Assembly: GCA_902826865.1 (NCBI GenBank)
Contig: CADEGN010000018.1
Span: 1 to 47,825 of the forward strand
Source: an uncultured Myxococcales bacterium
GTDB lineage: Bacteria; Myxococcota_A; Polyangia; Nannocystales; Nannocystaceae
DNA length: 47,825 nt
Direction of reading: 5' to 3'
This document shows positions 1-8,055 of the stretch, one piece after another; the first letter of the stretch is position 1, and every line of letters begins with the position of its first letter. The position numbers were made by a program, and so were the translations under genes. The notes under the pieces were generated by a model. That model saw only the letters and a program-made list of their open reading frames with translations. It did no database searches and had not been told where the DNA came from.

Positions 1-2
1 TC

Positions 3-1057
3 CCACAGAACGTGCAGGGCGACGGTGGGGGCGCAGCCGGTGAACCGATGTACCTCCCCGGCGTTGGCGACTCGACTTTGCATTGCGCCCGACAGCGCAG
101 CCCGAGGCTGAGCAGCCGCTGACCGCCCGTCCGGAATCGCCGCATGACGAAGTTGGCAGGGCCATCGCGCTCGCGGAGGCCGCGCTGCGCAAGAAGGACT
201 CGGGCGAGGCAAAGTCGTTGCGTGCGGCGATCGAGCGGGTCATCGGCCCGCGCGGGCAGTGGTCCGCCGCCACCTGCCGCGTGCTCGCCGATCGTCTCCT
301 CGATCTTGCCGAGGCGTGTGCGCTATCCGAGCAGCACGAACTTGCGTGGCTGCGGCTGCTGGGTTGGTGCCTACGCCCGGGCTTTGGCGTAGACGGCGAC
401 GGAGGGCGAATTGACCGCATGTGGGCGGTGCGTGCCACGGGCTTGCGATTCCCAAGCAAAGCCAACTGGGCGCAATGGTGGATCACATGGCGGTGGGTCG
501 CCGCGGGGCTCGATCGCGCCCGCCAGCTCGAACAGTTCGCTGAGCTGCGCCCGTGGCTCTGGCGTGACGCCGACGGCAAGCCGCCAGCGGGTCCGCACAA
601 GCATGGGCCGATGGAGATGCTGCAGCTCGCCGCGGTCCTCGAGCGGATCGATGCCGACGCCAAGCGCGAGCTCGGTGAGCTGCTGTTCGCCCGGGCGGAC
701 AAGCTCGGCTCGTTCTGGCCGATCGGACGCGTTGGGTCGCGCGAGCCGTTCTGCGGCCAGCGTGGCGACGTGGTGGATCCGGCGACAGCGGAAGCTTGGA
801 TCCAGCGATTGTGTGCCCTCGACCTCGCGAGCGCAGAGGGAGCGAGTTTTGCGATCGCACAGATCGCGCGAAAAACCGGTGACGCCGCGCGTGACGTCAA
901 CGCTGCGGTGCGACAGCAGGCGGCTGACCGGCTGGCCCGCGCGAAGGCCCCGTCGACGTGGGTCGAGATGGTGGTGCGCGGCGCGGACTTCTCCGACAGC
1001 GACCGCGGGCGGATGTTCGGCGAGAGCCTGCCCGCGGGCCTGCGCCTGGGAGCATGA
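3..1057 (+). CDS. Hsp70-family protein, C-terminal part (DUF3731-like), 5' end outside window, apparent frameshift
   Basis: This is the 3' end of a gene that starts before the window. The segment SFWPIGRVGSREPFCG followed by VVDPATAEAWIQRL matches the C-terminal DUF3731-type region of bacterial Hsp70-like proteins, which follows the ATPase and substrate-binding parts. The long open frame begins after a TGA at 41-43 and has only a TTG (83) as a possible start. Immediately upstream the coding signal lies in another frame, reading GEPMYLP at 42-59. Adding one C to the CCCC run at 56-59 joins the two as MYLPRRWRLDFALRP, which fits the family pattern of a YLP motif followed by WRL(D/E)F. I therefore read a one-base deletion, or a sequencing error, rather than a TTG-initiated gene. 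The family call rests on remembered motifs. Hsp70-like proteins of this class are predicted cytoplasmic chaperones of unknown client. Confidence 0.65.
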
Positions 1058-1129
1058 GCCGGTGCGCGCGCGCGTGCGCAGAAATGTCGCGAATGACGCG
1101 ACGCCAACGACAAGCGACGAACTAGCGCG

Positions 1130-2077
1130 TCAAGACGGTTGGGGTGCGCGACGCAGTCGTTTCGCGAGGGTCACGACCCCGACGATGAGTCCGCCGGTGA
1201 CGATGCCAGTGAGCGCATCGATCACGATAGACAGTGGGCTCGGCAGGTGCTCGGCGAAGTGGTGGATGGGCGGGATGCCATGGGCCAAGATGCCGCCGCC
1301 GACCAGGAACATCGCCGCGGTGCCCGCGATCGATAGCCCCTTCATCAGCCACGGCGCACCGACGAGGATCGCTTGCCCGGCGCGCTGCGCAGCGCGGCTA
1401 GGGCGGCGCGAGAGCGCGAGGCCCGCGTCATCGAGCTTCACGATGCCGCCGACGAGGCCGTACACCCCAACCGTCATCAACGCGGAGATGAGCACGAGTA
1501 CCATCGCCTGTTTCGCGATGGGCTGGTCGGCCACGGTTCCGAGCGAGATTACGATGATCTCAGCCGAGAGGATGAGGTCGGTCCGGACTGCGCCTTTGAT
1601 CTTGTCGCGCTCGAACGCGACCATGTCGACCTTCGGGTCGGAGATCGCCGCGAGCTCGGCCTGGTGGTGGGCCTCGTCCTCTGACCGGCTGTGCAACAGT
1701 TTGTGGGCGACCTTCTCGAAACCCTCGAAACAGAGGAAGGCGCCGCCGAGCATCAGCACGGGCAAGACCGCCCACGGTGCGACGGCGCTGAGCAGCAGCG
1801 CCGCGGGCACGAGGAACACCTTGTTCAGCGCCGAGCCCTTGGCGACCGCGTAGACCACCGGCAGCTCGCGATCGGCGTCAAGCCCGACGACCTGGTTCGC
1901 GTTCAGGGCGAGATCATCGCCGAGCACGCCCGCGGCCTTTCGCGTCGCGACCTTCGTCATCACCGCCACGTCGTCGAGCAACGTCGCGATGTCGTCGAGG
2001 AGGGTGAATAGGCTGCTGGCCACGCCCGCCACGATGGTACCGGGTTCCGTGGGGGATTTCGGCGCGCTCAACGACAC
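1130..2077 (-). CDS. DUF808 (YedI-like) inner-membrane protein
   Basis: The protein of about 315 residues matches the DUF808/YedI family along its length: SLFTLLDDIATLLDDVAVM near the N-terminus, then GVLGDDLALNANQV, DRELPVVYAVAKGS, and a hydrophobic stretch around LVPAALLLSAVAPW. Several further hydrophobic segments follow (for example IIVISLGTVA and AMVLVLISALMTVGVYGLVGG), so it should be a polytopic inner-membrane protein. No biochemical role is established for the family. The frame opens with a GTG at 2077; a second GTG at 2032 gives a start (VAGVASSLF) closer to typical family members, so 2032 may be the true start. Neither has an obvious ribosome binding site. It converges on the Hsp70-like gene with 72 bases between the stops. 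Confidence 0.85.
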   Translation of the reverse strand: MSLSAPKSPTEPGTIVAGVASSLFTLLDDIATLLDDVAVMTKVATRKAAGVLGDDLALNANQVVGLDADRELPVVYAVAKGSALNKVFLVPAALLLSAVAPWAVLPVLMLGGAFLCFEGFEKVAHKLLHSRSEDEAHHQAELAAISDPKVDMVAFERDKIKGAVRTDLILSAEIIVISLGTVADQPIAKQAMVLVLISALMTVGVYGLVGGIVKLDDAGLALSRRPSRAAQRAGQAILVGAPWLMKGLSIAGTAAMFLVGGGILAHGIPPIHHFAEHLPSPLSIVIDALTGIVTGGLIVGVVTLAKRLRRAPQPS

Positions 2078-2302
2078 CGTTCGCTGGTGACCCGTAGCCC
2101 CGCGGCGTCCGCCATCGGGTGAACACCGGATGCGCGGTCAAATGCCGAGTCCAGGCCGGGCGGGCGCGATTCGTCCAGGGGCGGCCCGGCGGGGGCTTCC
2201 GCGACGGTCTCGCAAGAAATCCGAACGCCCTCGGGGGCTCGCCCGATGGTGGCATGTAGGGCCCACTGCGATGCTGGGCAACGGCCTCGAGGAGAAATCG
2301 AC

Positions 2303-3067
2303 ATGCGCATACCGACCATCATCGCTCTGCTTTCGCTTGCGTTCAGCTGCACCGTCGACGACTCGGCCGACGGACCCGAGCGTCACTCGATCGGCAAGGC
2401 CGACCTCGTCGGCTCATGTACACCCGATGACTGCGGGAGCAAGGCGGCCGAGGGCAACTGCTGGTGCGATGAGACGTGCCGTGACGTCGGCGACTGCTGC
2501 TCGGACGTCTTCGTTGCTTGCGGTGACCAGCTCCCGGTGCCGGACTGCGACGACGAGAGCAAGCCCAGCATGTTGTGCGACATCAAGCCGGTCTGCGAGG
2601 CCGGGCAGGTCGCGGCGCGCAAGAATGGCTGCTTCCAGTGCGTCGACGCGCTGACATGCGAGCAGCCGGCGGCGAGCTGCGACGATGGCAGCGAGCCCAA
2701 CATGTTGTGCGACGTCCCACCGGTATGCGAGGACGGCACGGTCAAGGCGCGCCAGAAGGGCTGCTTCGTGTGCGTTGATCCCGAGACCTGCGAGCCAGCG
2801 CCGACAAGTTGCGACGACGGGAGCACGCTGAACCAGCTTTGCGACGTTCCGCCGGTGTGCGAGGGAGGCACGATCAAGGCGCTGCAAAACGCTTGCTTCG
2901 TGTGCGTCGACCCGGAAACCTGCGAGCCGCCGCCGGCCAGCTGTGACGACGGGAGCACGCTGAGCCAGCTGTGCGACGTTCCGCCGGTGTGCGGGGCAGG
3001 CACGGTCAAGGCGCTGCAGAACGCCTGCTTCGTGTGCGTCGATCCGGAGACGTGCGAGCCGGTCTAA
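2303..3067 (+). CDS. Secreted cysteine-rich protein: somatomedin-B-like module plus four 44-residue repeats
   Basis: The ATG at 2303 is preceded by GAGGAGA at 2289-2295, so I prefer it to the upstream in-frame ATG at 2246. The 254-residue product starts with a short hydrophobic signal (MRIPTIIALLSLAFSC) that could be a signal peptide or a weak lipobox. Residues of about 35-70 have eight cysteines in the order C, C, C, CxC-type pair, C, CC, C, including NCWCDETC and DCCSDVFVAC, which fits a somatomedin-B-like knot. Four tandem repeats follow, each with six cysteines and a core of LCDVPPVC, then CFVCVDPETC. The protein ends directly after the fourth repeat. Nothing in the sequence shows enzymatic activity. 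An extracellular or surface binding role is my inference. Confidence 0.7.
   Translation: MRIPTIIALLSLAFSCTVDDSADGPERHSIGKADLVGSCTPDDCGSKAAEGNCWCDETCRDVGDCCSDVFVACGDQLPVPDCDDESKPSMLCDIKPVCEAGQVAARKNGCFQCVDALTCEQPAASCDDGSEPNMLCDVPPVCEDGTVKARQKGCFVCVDPETCEPAPTSCDDGSTLNQLCDVPPVCEGGTIKALQNACFVCVDPETCEPPPASCDDGSTLSQLCDVPPVCGAGTVKALQNACFVCVDPETCEPV
2543..3064 (+). repeat. Four tandem intragenic repeats of 132 bp
   Basis: Units lie at about 2543-2674, 2675-2806, 2807-2938 and 2939-3064, the last being two codons shorter. Each encodes 44 residues with six conserved cysteines. Units 2 to 4 are much closer to each other than to unit 1 at both protein and DNA level, which points to recent internal duplication at the 3' end. 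Confidence 0.85.
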
Positions 3068-3106
3068 GTCGCCGGCGTGACGCGCGGGATTCACGGCCAC
3101 TTGACA

Positions 3107-5536
3107 CTACCGGCCGACGCGCCCGAGCAACTCCGCAAGGGCGCGGACCTCCGGGTGGTCGTCGCCATAGATCTGTCGCAGGCCCTCGTGGGCAACGCGA
3201 CCTTCGGCGCTCGCCTCGGTGGTCCGACCGGCGGCGGCGAGGGCATGGGCGAGCCCCTCGCGCGTGCGCAGCCGCGAGAGCTCCGACACCTCGGGCGTAT
3301 TGCTGAGCTCGAGCGAAAGCTGGAAATCAGCGACCGCGTCGTCGGCTTGGCCCAGTTCGAGGTGTGCCAGCCCGAGATGGCCGGCCGACAGCGCGACGAG
3401 GGGATGGCGCGGGCCAAACGCCGCGCGCCGGATCGACATCGCACGTTCGAGGTGCGCCAGCCCCTCTTTGGCGCGGGACATACGTACCAGCGTGGTGCCG
3501 ATGTTGTCGACGCACAGGGCGGTGTAGGGATGAGCCTCGCCAAGGGTCGCCTCCGCCAAGTCTAGGGCTCGGCGTTCGACTGCGAGCGCCTGGTCGTAGG
3601 CGTGGGTCTCCTCCAGCGCCACGGCGATGTTGTTGAGCGCTGACAGCAGTCCGAGCGGGCTGCGTTCGGCCCTGCGCTCGCGAATCACGAGGGCCTCGCG
3701 ATAGCGCTCGACCGCAGCGGCGCCGTCCTGCTTGCCTAGCAACGCGGTGCCTTCGCTCTCCAGCAATCTAGCCACCAGGACTTCGTCGCCGCCGGCGCGC
3801 TCGATCGCCGCGCGTGCGTGCGGCACCCATGCCAGCGCTTCGTCGTGACGCTCCTGCAGCGCCCCGAGGACGTGGATCGCAGATACCGCAGCACGGGCCG
3901 CCACGCTGTCTGCGTGGGTTGCTTCCGCGCGCCAGTGGATCTGCTCGAGCAGCTCACCCGCGCGGCGGCGCTCACCGAGGCGCTCGAGCAGCCGCGCGCG
4001 CTGATACTCGACCTCGAGATGGTCGACACCGTCGGGCTCGTGTGCGGTCTCGCGGCGTAGCTGCTCGCACAGGGCCATCGCGTCGGTATAGTGGGCGGCG
4101 GCCTCGAGCACTGCCGCGCGATCCAGCGCGATCGCTATCGCCGGATCCCGCGTCGGCCCGCGTTCAGCCTCGAGCTGCTCGCGCTCGCAGGTGTCGATCG
4201 GGTCGAGCGCGGCGACCATCGCGGTGGCGCGCTCGACAACGTCGCGATCAGCTTTGGCATACAGCTGCAGTAGCTCCGCCAACCCGCGTCGTCGGCGCTC
4301 CAGGCAAGCGGTTCGGCGATCGTGCATCGACTCCGACTGTTCACCGCGCTGGTAGGTGGCTACGCATGACGAATACCACTGCCCACGGATCGCCTCCGCG
4401 TGCGACGCAAGCGTGGGCTCGATCCGCGCCCACACGTCGGCGGCGAACGGTGCGTCGGTCGCGAGCAGTCCGCGCCGGGCCGCGGCTAGCGCGTCGTCAT
4501 TCCAGATCTCGTCGACCGCCGCACCGGCGTTGGCGCAACGATTCGGTGCGATCGCCAACCAGGCTCCGCCGGCAACCACGAGACCGGCGGCGAGCGCCGC
4601 GACCACAGCTCGTCTGCGTCGCGGGTGTGCGGCGACATCGAGGGCCCGAAGCAGCGGGGCCAAGCCTTGGGAACGTCGGCGGGGGTCGGCCGCCAACGCG
4701 AGGGTCATCGCTTCGATCAGGCCGCGCGGAAGCCGGACGCCGCGCGGCGGCGATGGAGCTCCACGCCGCTTGTGGCCGAGCAGATCGGGCTCGCCGACGT
4801 CGGGCCAAGGCCGCTCGCCAAACAGGATCTCCCAAGCGGTGACGCCGAACGCGAACACGTCGCTGGCGATCGTTGGCGGCGCTCCGTCGTAGATCTCTGG
4901 CGCGAGATAGGGCGGCGTGCCAGCAAAGGTCGGAACGAATGCCTGCTCGGCAACATGCGCGTCGGGATGAACGCGATGGGCCAACCCAAAGTCGCACACG
5001 CATACCCGGCCGCCGCTGGTGACGATGACGTTGCTGGGCTTGAAGTCGCGGTGGAGCAGACCTGCGTCATGGGCCGCGGACAGACCCCGACCGGCGGCGA
5101 GCAGCACCTTCGCCCGTTCGACCGACGTGTGTGGGCTTTCGTTCCACCGCCGCATCGTCGATCCCTCGAGCAGCTCCATGGTCAGGAAAAGACGGTGGTC
5201 ATCGACCCCGACGTCGAATACCTGTACGACGTTGGGATGACCCAACCTAGCGAGAGCGCGGGCTTCGCGGAGTAGCTCGGCCCGCCGCTGTTCGACGTCT
5301 CCCCCCTTGGGAGTGAGCAGCTTGATGGCGACGTTGCGCTCGAGATCTGGATCGTACGCGCGATAGACCTCGCCGCCACCGCCGGTGCCGATCAGCGCCA
5401 CGATCACGTATCGATCGACGAGGTCGCCGCGACGCAAGCCGGTCCCGTCGCCAGGCGTCGGCCTCGCTGGCGCGCGTAGATCCCCCAGTTCGAGGCCGAC
5501 ACGAGTGGTGCTGTCGTCGGACAAAGCCCCGGACAT
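3107..5536 (-). CDS. Hanks-type Ser/Thr protein kinase with C-terminal TPR repeats
   Basis: This 809-residue protein has a complete kinase domain: glycine loop GTGGGG at 50-55, the VAIK lysine at 72, an alpha-C glutamate in LLREARAL, the catalytic loop HRDFKPSN at 162-169, DFG at 182-184 and APE at 212-214. All catalytic residues are present, so it should be active; the RD-type loop suggests control through the activation segment. A basic stretch and a hydrophobic segment at about 309-331 form one transmembrane helix. The remaining roughly 475 residues are helical repeats with TPR signatures such as ALNNIAVALEETHAYDQAL and kinesin-light-chain-like GEAHPYTALCVDNIGT. The start ATG is only 44 bases from the ATG of the divergent FHA-LuxR gene, which makes that regulator a candidate partner. 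The substrate is unknown. Confidence 0.93.
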   Translation of the reverse strand: MSGALSDDSTTRVGLELGDLRAPARPTPGDGTGLRRGDLVDRYVIVALIGTGGGGEVYRAYDPDLERNVAIKLLTPKGGDVEQRRAELLREARALARLGHPNVVQVFDVGVDDHRLFLTMELLEGSTMRRWNESPHTSVERAKVLLAAGRGLSAAHDAGLLHRDFKPSNVIVTSGGRVCVCDFGLAHRVHPDAHVAEQAFVPTFAGTPPYLAPEIYDGAPPTIASDVFAFGVTAWEILFGERPWPDVGEPDLLGHKRRGAPSPPRGVRLPRGLIEAMTLALAADPRRRSQGLAPLLRALDVAAHPRRRRAVVAALAAGLVVAGGAWLAIAPNRCANAGAAVDEIWNDDALAAARRGLLATDAPFAADVWARIEPTLASHAEAIRGQWYSSCVATYQRGEQSESMHDRRTACLERRRRGLAELLQLYAKADRDVVERATAMVAALDPIDTCEREQLEAERGPTRDPAIAIALDRAAVLEAAAHYTDAMALCEQLRRETAHEPDGVDHLEVEYQRARLLERLGERRRAGELLEQIHWRAEATHADSVAARAAVSAIHVLGALQERHDEALAWVPHARAAIERAGGDEVLVARLLESEGTALLGKQDGAAAVERYREALVIRERRAERSPLGLLSALNNIAVALEETHAYDQALAVERRALDLAEATLGEAHPYTALCVDNIGTTLVRMSRAKEGLAHLERAMSIRRAAFGPRHPLVALSAGHLGLAHLELGQADDAVADFQLSLELSNTPEVSELSRLRTREGLAHALAAAGRTTEASAEGRVAHEGLRQIYGDDHPEVRALAELLGRVGR

Positions 5537-5580
5537 GCCGCGATTCGCGATCCGATGATACCTTCAAACAGCGCACGGTG

Positions 5581-6150
5581 ATGGCGAAGGCCGACAACAA
5601 GACCACCGTTGCTCCTTATCGCCGTGACGAGCTGGGACTGCCTCGCCGCTGGCGGCTCCGTGTTGTCGCCGGGGCTGCGGTCGGGCGTGTCGTAGAGTAC
5701 GACGGCACCGAGTTGTTCATCGGCCGGGATCCAGAGTGCCAACTGCGGCTCACGGACACAGGTGTTTCGCGTCGCCACGCCAAGGTGATGCAGGCAAGCG
5801 ACGGAACGGGCATCATCGTCGATCTCGAATCGACGAACGGGACGTTGGTCAACGACGCGCGGGTCGAACTCGCGCCGCTGCGGCCTGGCTATCGAGTCCG
5901 CATCGGGCCGATCGCCGAGCTTGTATGTGAAACCGTCGACGCTGGCACATCTCCGAAGCTCCAGCTGACGCAGCGCGAGCTCGAGATCGCTCGACTGGTG
6001 GTTTCGGGACGAACCAACCCAGAGATCGCAGCACAACTCGGCATTCGCCCCCGCACCGTGGGAACGCACCTCGAGAACATCTACCGACGGCTGGAGATCG
6101 GCTCGCGCGCCGAGCTCGCGATCTGGCTGGTCCAGGCCGGGCTGGCCTGA
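5581..6150 (+). CDS. FHA domain - LuxR-type HTH transcriptional regulator
   Basis: This 189-residue protein joins a phosphothreonine-binding FHA domain (about residues 25-115) to a GerE/LuxR helix-turn-helix (about 127-185). FHA hallmarks are IGRD at 47-50, SRRH at 63-66 and STNGT at 84-88. The HTH reads LTQRELEIARLVVSG, then NPEIAAQLGIRPRTVGTHL and NIYRRLEI. A GTG sits directly before the ATG and either could initiate. The gene is divergent from the kinase-TPR gene with 44 bases between starts. The FHA domain would let the protein recognise a phosphothreonine made by a Hanks kinase, so a kinase-to-promoter pathway is a reasonable inference but is not shown by the sequence. Confidence 0.92.
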   Translation: MAKADNKTTVAPYRRDELGLPRRWRLRVVAGAAVGRVVEYDGTELFIGRDPECQLRLTDTGVSRRHAKVMQASDGTGIIVDLESTNGTLVNDARVELAPLRPGYRVRIGPIAELVCETVDAGTSPKLQLTQRELEIARLVVSGRTNPEIAAQLGIRPRTVGTHLENIYRRLEIGSRAELAIWLVQAGLA

Positions 6151-6201
6151 GCGGCAAGGGCGAGCTCCCGAGCGCGTCGTCGTCGCGCGCTCGAAACGAG
6201 A

Positions 6202-7260
6202 TCACCCCGCAGGCGGGATCGTCTGACAGGTCTCGCTGACGATCTGGGCCAGCGCCGTGCCGACGACGTCGCTGTAGGCGAACGTATCTTCGATGCTGCC
6301 GTACGTCGGAGTCTTGCCGAAGCTGCTGAGAAACTGCCAGACGGTCTGTTCGGTGTCCGGTACGCAGGGATCTAAGAGCCCGGCAGTCAGGATGCAGTCG
6401 TCGCCGCCGCAGCCGGTCTTCGCGGCGGTCACCATGTCGTGGTAGACGGCGATGTCTTCGGGCGACTTGTCGGGCTCGTCGCTGAGCACGAAGACCATGA
6501 GCACCGCGCCCTCGTCGCGGAGAAATCCCGCGTTGTCGGCAGCGTTGTCGGGGCCCACTGCGTATGCTGCGCCCGCCGACGACATCTCGAACGAACATCC
6601 GTCCTCACCGGCGGCCGTCGCCGCCCCGGTAAACCACGTCTTGAGTGCAGCGGGGTCGTCGGCGGTGTTGGTTGCGAAGTAGGTCATGCCGCCGTATTCG
6701 AACAAACGCCCCTGTGAGCCATTGCCACCGTTGTTGCCCTGATCGGGCGTGTTGTAGTGATCCAAGACCTGGGAATCGCTGGCCGTGGTCGCGCAGTTGA
6801 AAACGAACTCGCTGCATGAGCAGGAGCCGCTGCCGCAGTAGAAGTCGGTCGTTGTGATGCCCACGTGGAGATCAGTGGCCGGGGGGAGCTGGCTGTACAT
6901 CTCGTCCACGAATGCGGGGAACGAGGCCGCCAGCGCGGCTTGGTACTCGGACATCGAGAGCGAGTTGTCGATCACGAAGAGAAGGTCGACGTAGGTGCAG
7001 CCCATCGGCTCACCGGTGGTGCCCGTCGCGGGGGCACCGACGTCGAGCTTGGGCGGGCCCCCGGTGGCAGAGTCGCTGCTTGCGTCCGTGGCGGTGCCAT
7101 CGACGATCGCGGTCGTGGCGTCGACCCCGGTACTGCTGCTGCTCGACGTGCCGACGGGCTCCCCGGTCCCGGTCCCGAACGAGCTCCCGGCCGAGCCGGG
7201 GTTGTTGCATGCCGCGACGGCAAGAAACGCGAGGACGGGGCTTTGCGATGTCTTCGTCAT
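6202..7260 (-). CDS. Lipoprotein with von Willebrand factor A (VWA) domain
   Basis: I place the start at the ATG at 7260 (352 residues) because it gives a lipoprotein signal, MTKTSQSPVLAFLAVAAC, with the lipidated cysteine at 18. A Ser/Thr/Gly/Ala-rich linker runs to about residue 85. The VWA domain begins with DLLFVIDNSLSMSEYQ and carries the metal-ion site DxSxS at D98, S100 and S102. Several paired cysteines follow (for example YCGSGSCSCSEFVFNC), and FVLSDEPDKSPED contains a further acidic segment of the fold. It is probably anchored on the outer membrane or cell surface. VWA domains bind proteins or matrix in a metal-dependent way; the ligand is unknown. No clear ribosome binding site precedes the start. 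Confidence 0.88.
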   Translation of the reverse strand: MTKTSQSPVLAFLAVAACNNPGSAGSSFGTGTGEPVGTSSSSSTGVDATTAIVDGTATDASSDSATGGPPKLDVGAPATGTTGEPMGCTYVDLLFVIDNSLSMSEYQAALAASFPAFVDEMYSQLPPATDLHVGITTTDFYCGSGSCSCSEFVFNCATTASDSQVLDHYNTPDQGNNGGNGSQGRLFEYGGMTYFATNTADDPAALKTWFTGAATAAGEDGCSFEMSSAGAAYAVGPDNAADNAGFLRDEGAVLMVFVLSDEPDKSPEDIAVYHDMVTAAKTGCGGDDCILTAGLLDPCVPDTEQTVWQFLSSFGKTPTYGSIEDTFAYSDVVGTALAQIVSETCQTIPPAG

Positions 7261-7695
7261 GGGAAAGGCCAGGGCGCGCCCGGTCCGCGGGCATTGCGTT
7301 CGATCGTTCACGTAACGTGCGCCGTGCGCAAGTCGTGCGGAAAGCCGGCTCGCTCGGGCGCCGTAGTGAAAGTCCACAGGCCATCGCACCAGCTCCCGCA
7401 CCGGACCTGGGCGTACGTCACGGAAACGGTCGGGAGCGGCCATGGCCCCCCGCGCCGACGCGTTTCGATGGCGGTCGGATGCACGCTGGCAGTTGGATCA
7501 AAGTGGTGAAGCTAGTTGGTGTGGGATGGAGCACATGGCGCGCCGCGGATCCGCGTTGGAGGCGGATCGCGGCCGCTTCTTTCGCCGTGCTCGTTGGCTC
7601 TCGGCGTGGCGCAGCGCGCGTCGGTTCGGGCGCACGACGGCGGAACACGCCGGTTCCAATTCGGGCCCGAACCACCCAGCGGAGTGAACGCGACG
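7261..7695. other. 435-base stretch without a recognisable gene
   Basis: This lies between the divergent VWA lipoprotein and a small unknown gene. Open frames cross it on both strands, but they are Arg/Pro-rich products typical of GC-rich non-coding frames and none shows a motif. It probably holds the two divergent promoters; I could not pick out confident -35/-10 boxes. Confidence 0.5.
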
Positions 7696-8028
7696 ATGGT
7701 GAGCGTCGACGCGCATTGGTACGACCGATGCAGCACGGAGGATCGACAAGGGCACCCCATGCGCGGAGTCTTCAAGCTGCACTGTGAGCGACCGACCTCT
7801 GGCAAGCCGATACCCGAGAACCTGCCTCGGGGGACGGTGCGACTGGTTGGCGAACCGCGGGTGGGCGAATGCCTGGTGCTCGTGAGCACCGATGCCGACG
7901 GCGTCGTGCAAACCAGCCGTGTCCGCAGTGTGACGCCGACCATCTTCGGTATCGAGATTGAGACCGTCAATAGCCGCTACACCCTCGTCCACGCCACCGA
8001 TGGTGCGTTGACGGGTGTGGCTGCCTGA
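7696..8028 (+). CDS. Small hypothetical protein (110 aa)
   Basis: I do not recognise this protein. The frame is open from 7516, but the part before 7696 is Arg/Ser-rich and looks non-coding, so I use the ATG at 7696 (MVSVDAHWYDRCSTEDRQG), preceded by GGAGTG at 7681-7686. The product has no signal peptide or membrane segment. The C-terminal half (GECLVLVSTDADGVVQTSRV and GIEIETVNSRYTLVHA) alternates hydrophobic and polar residues as in a small beta-rich domain. The gene converges on the FCCG lipoprotein gene at 8056 with 27 bases between stops. Confidence 0.6.
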   Translation: MVSVDAHWYDRCSTEDRQGHPMRGVFKLHCERPTSGKPIPENLPRGTVRLVGEPRVGECLVLVSTDADGVVQTSRVRSVTPTIFGIEIETVNSRYTLVHATDGALTGVAA

Positions 8029-8055
8029 GCCCCGGCTTGGGCCGCCGGGGTCCTG

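Noticed and set aside
1058..1129. GC-alternating palindrome between convergent genes as a terminator
   Set aside because: The TGCGC/GCGCA pairing is only five bases, within a CG-alternating tract, and lacks a following T run.
411..1853. 480-codon open frame on the plus strand
   Set aside because: It overlaps the Hsp70-like gene and runs antisense to the DUF808 gene. Its product is Arg/Ser/Pro-rich without motifs, as expected of a shadow frame in GC-rich DNA.
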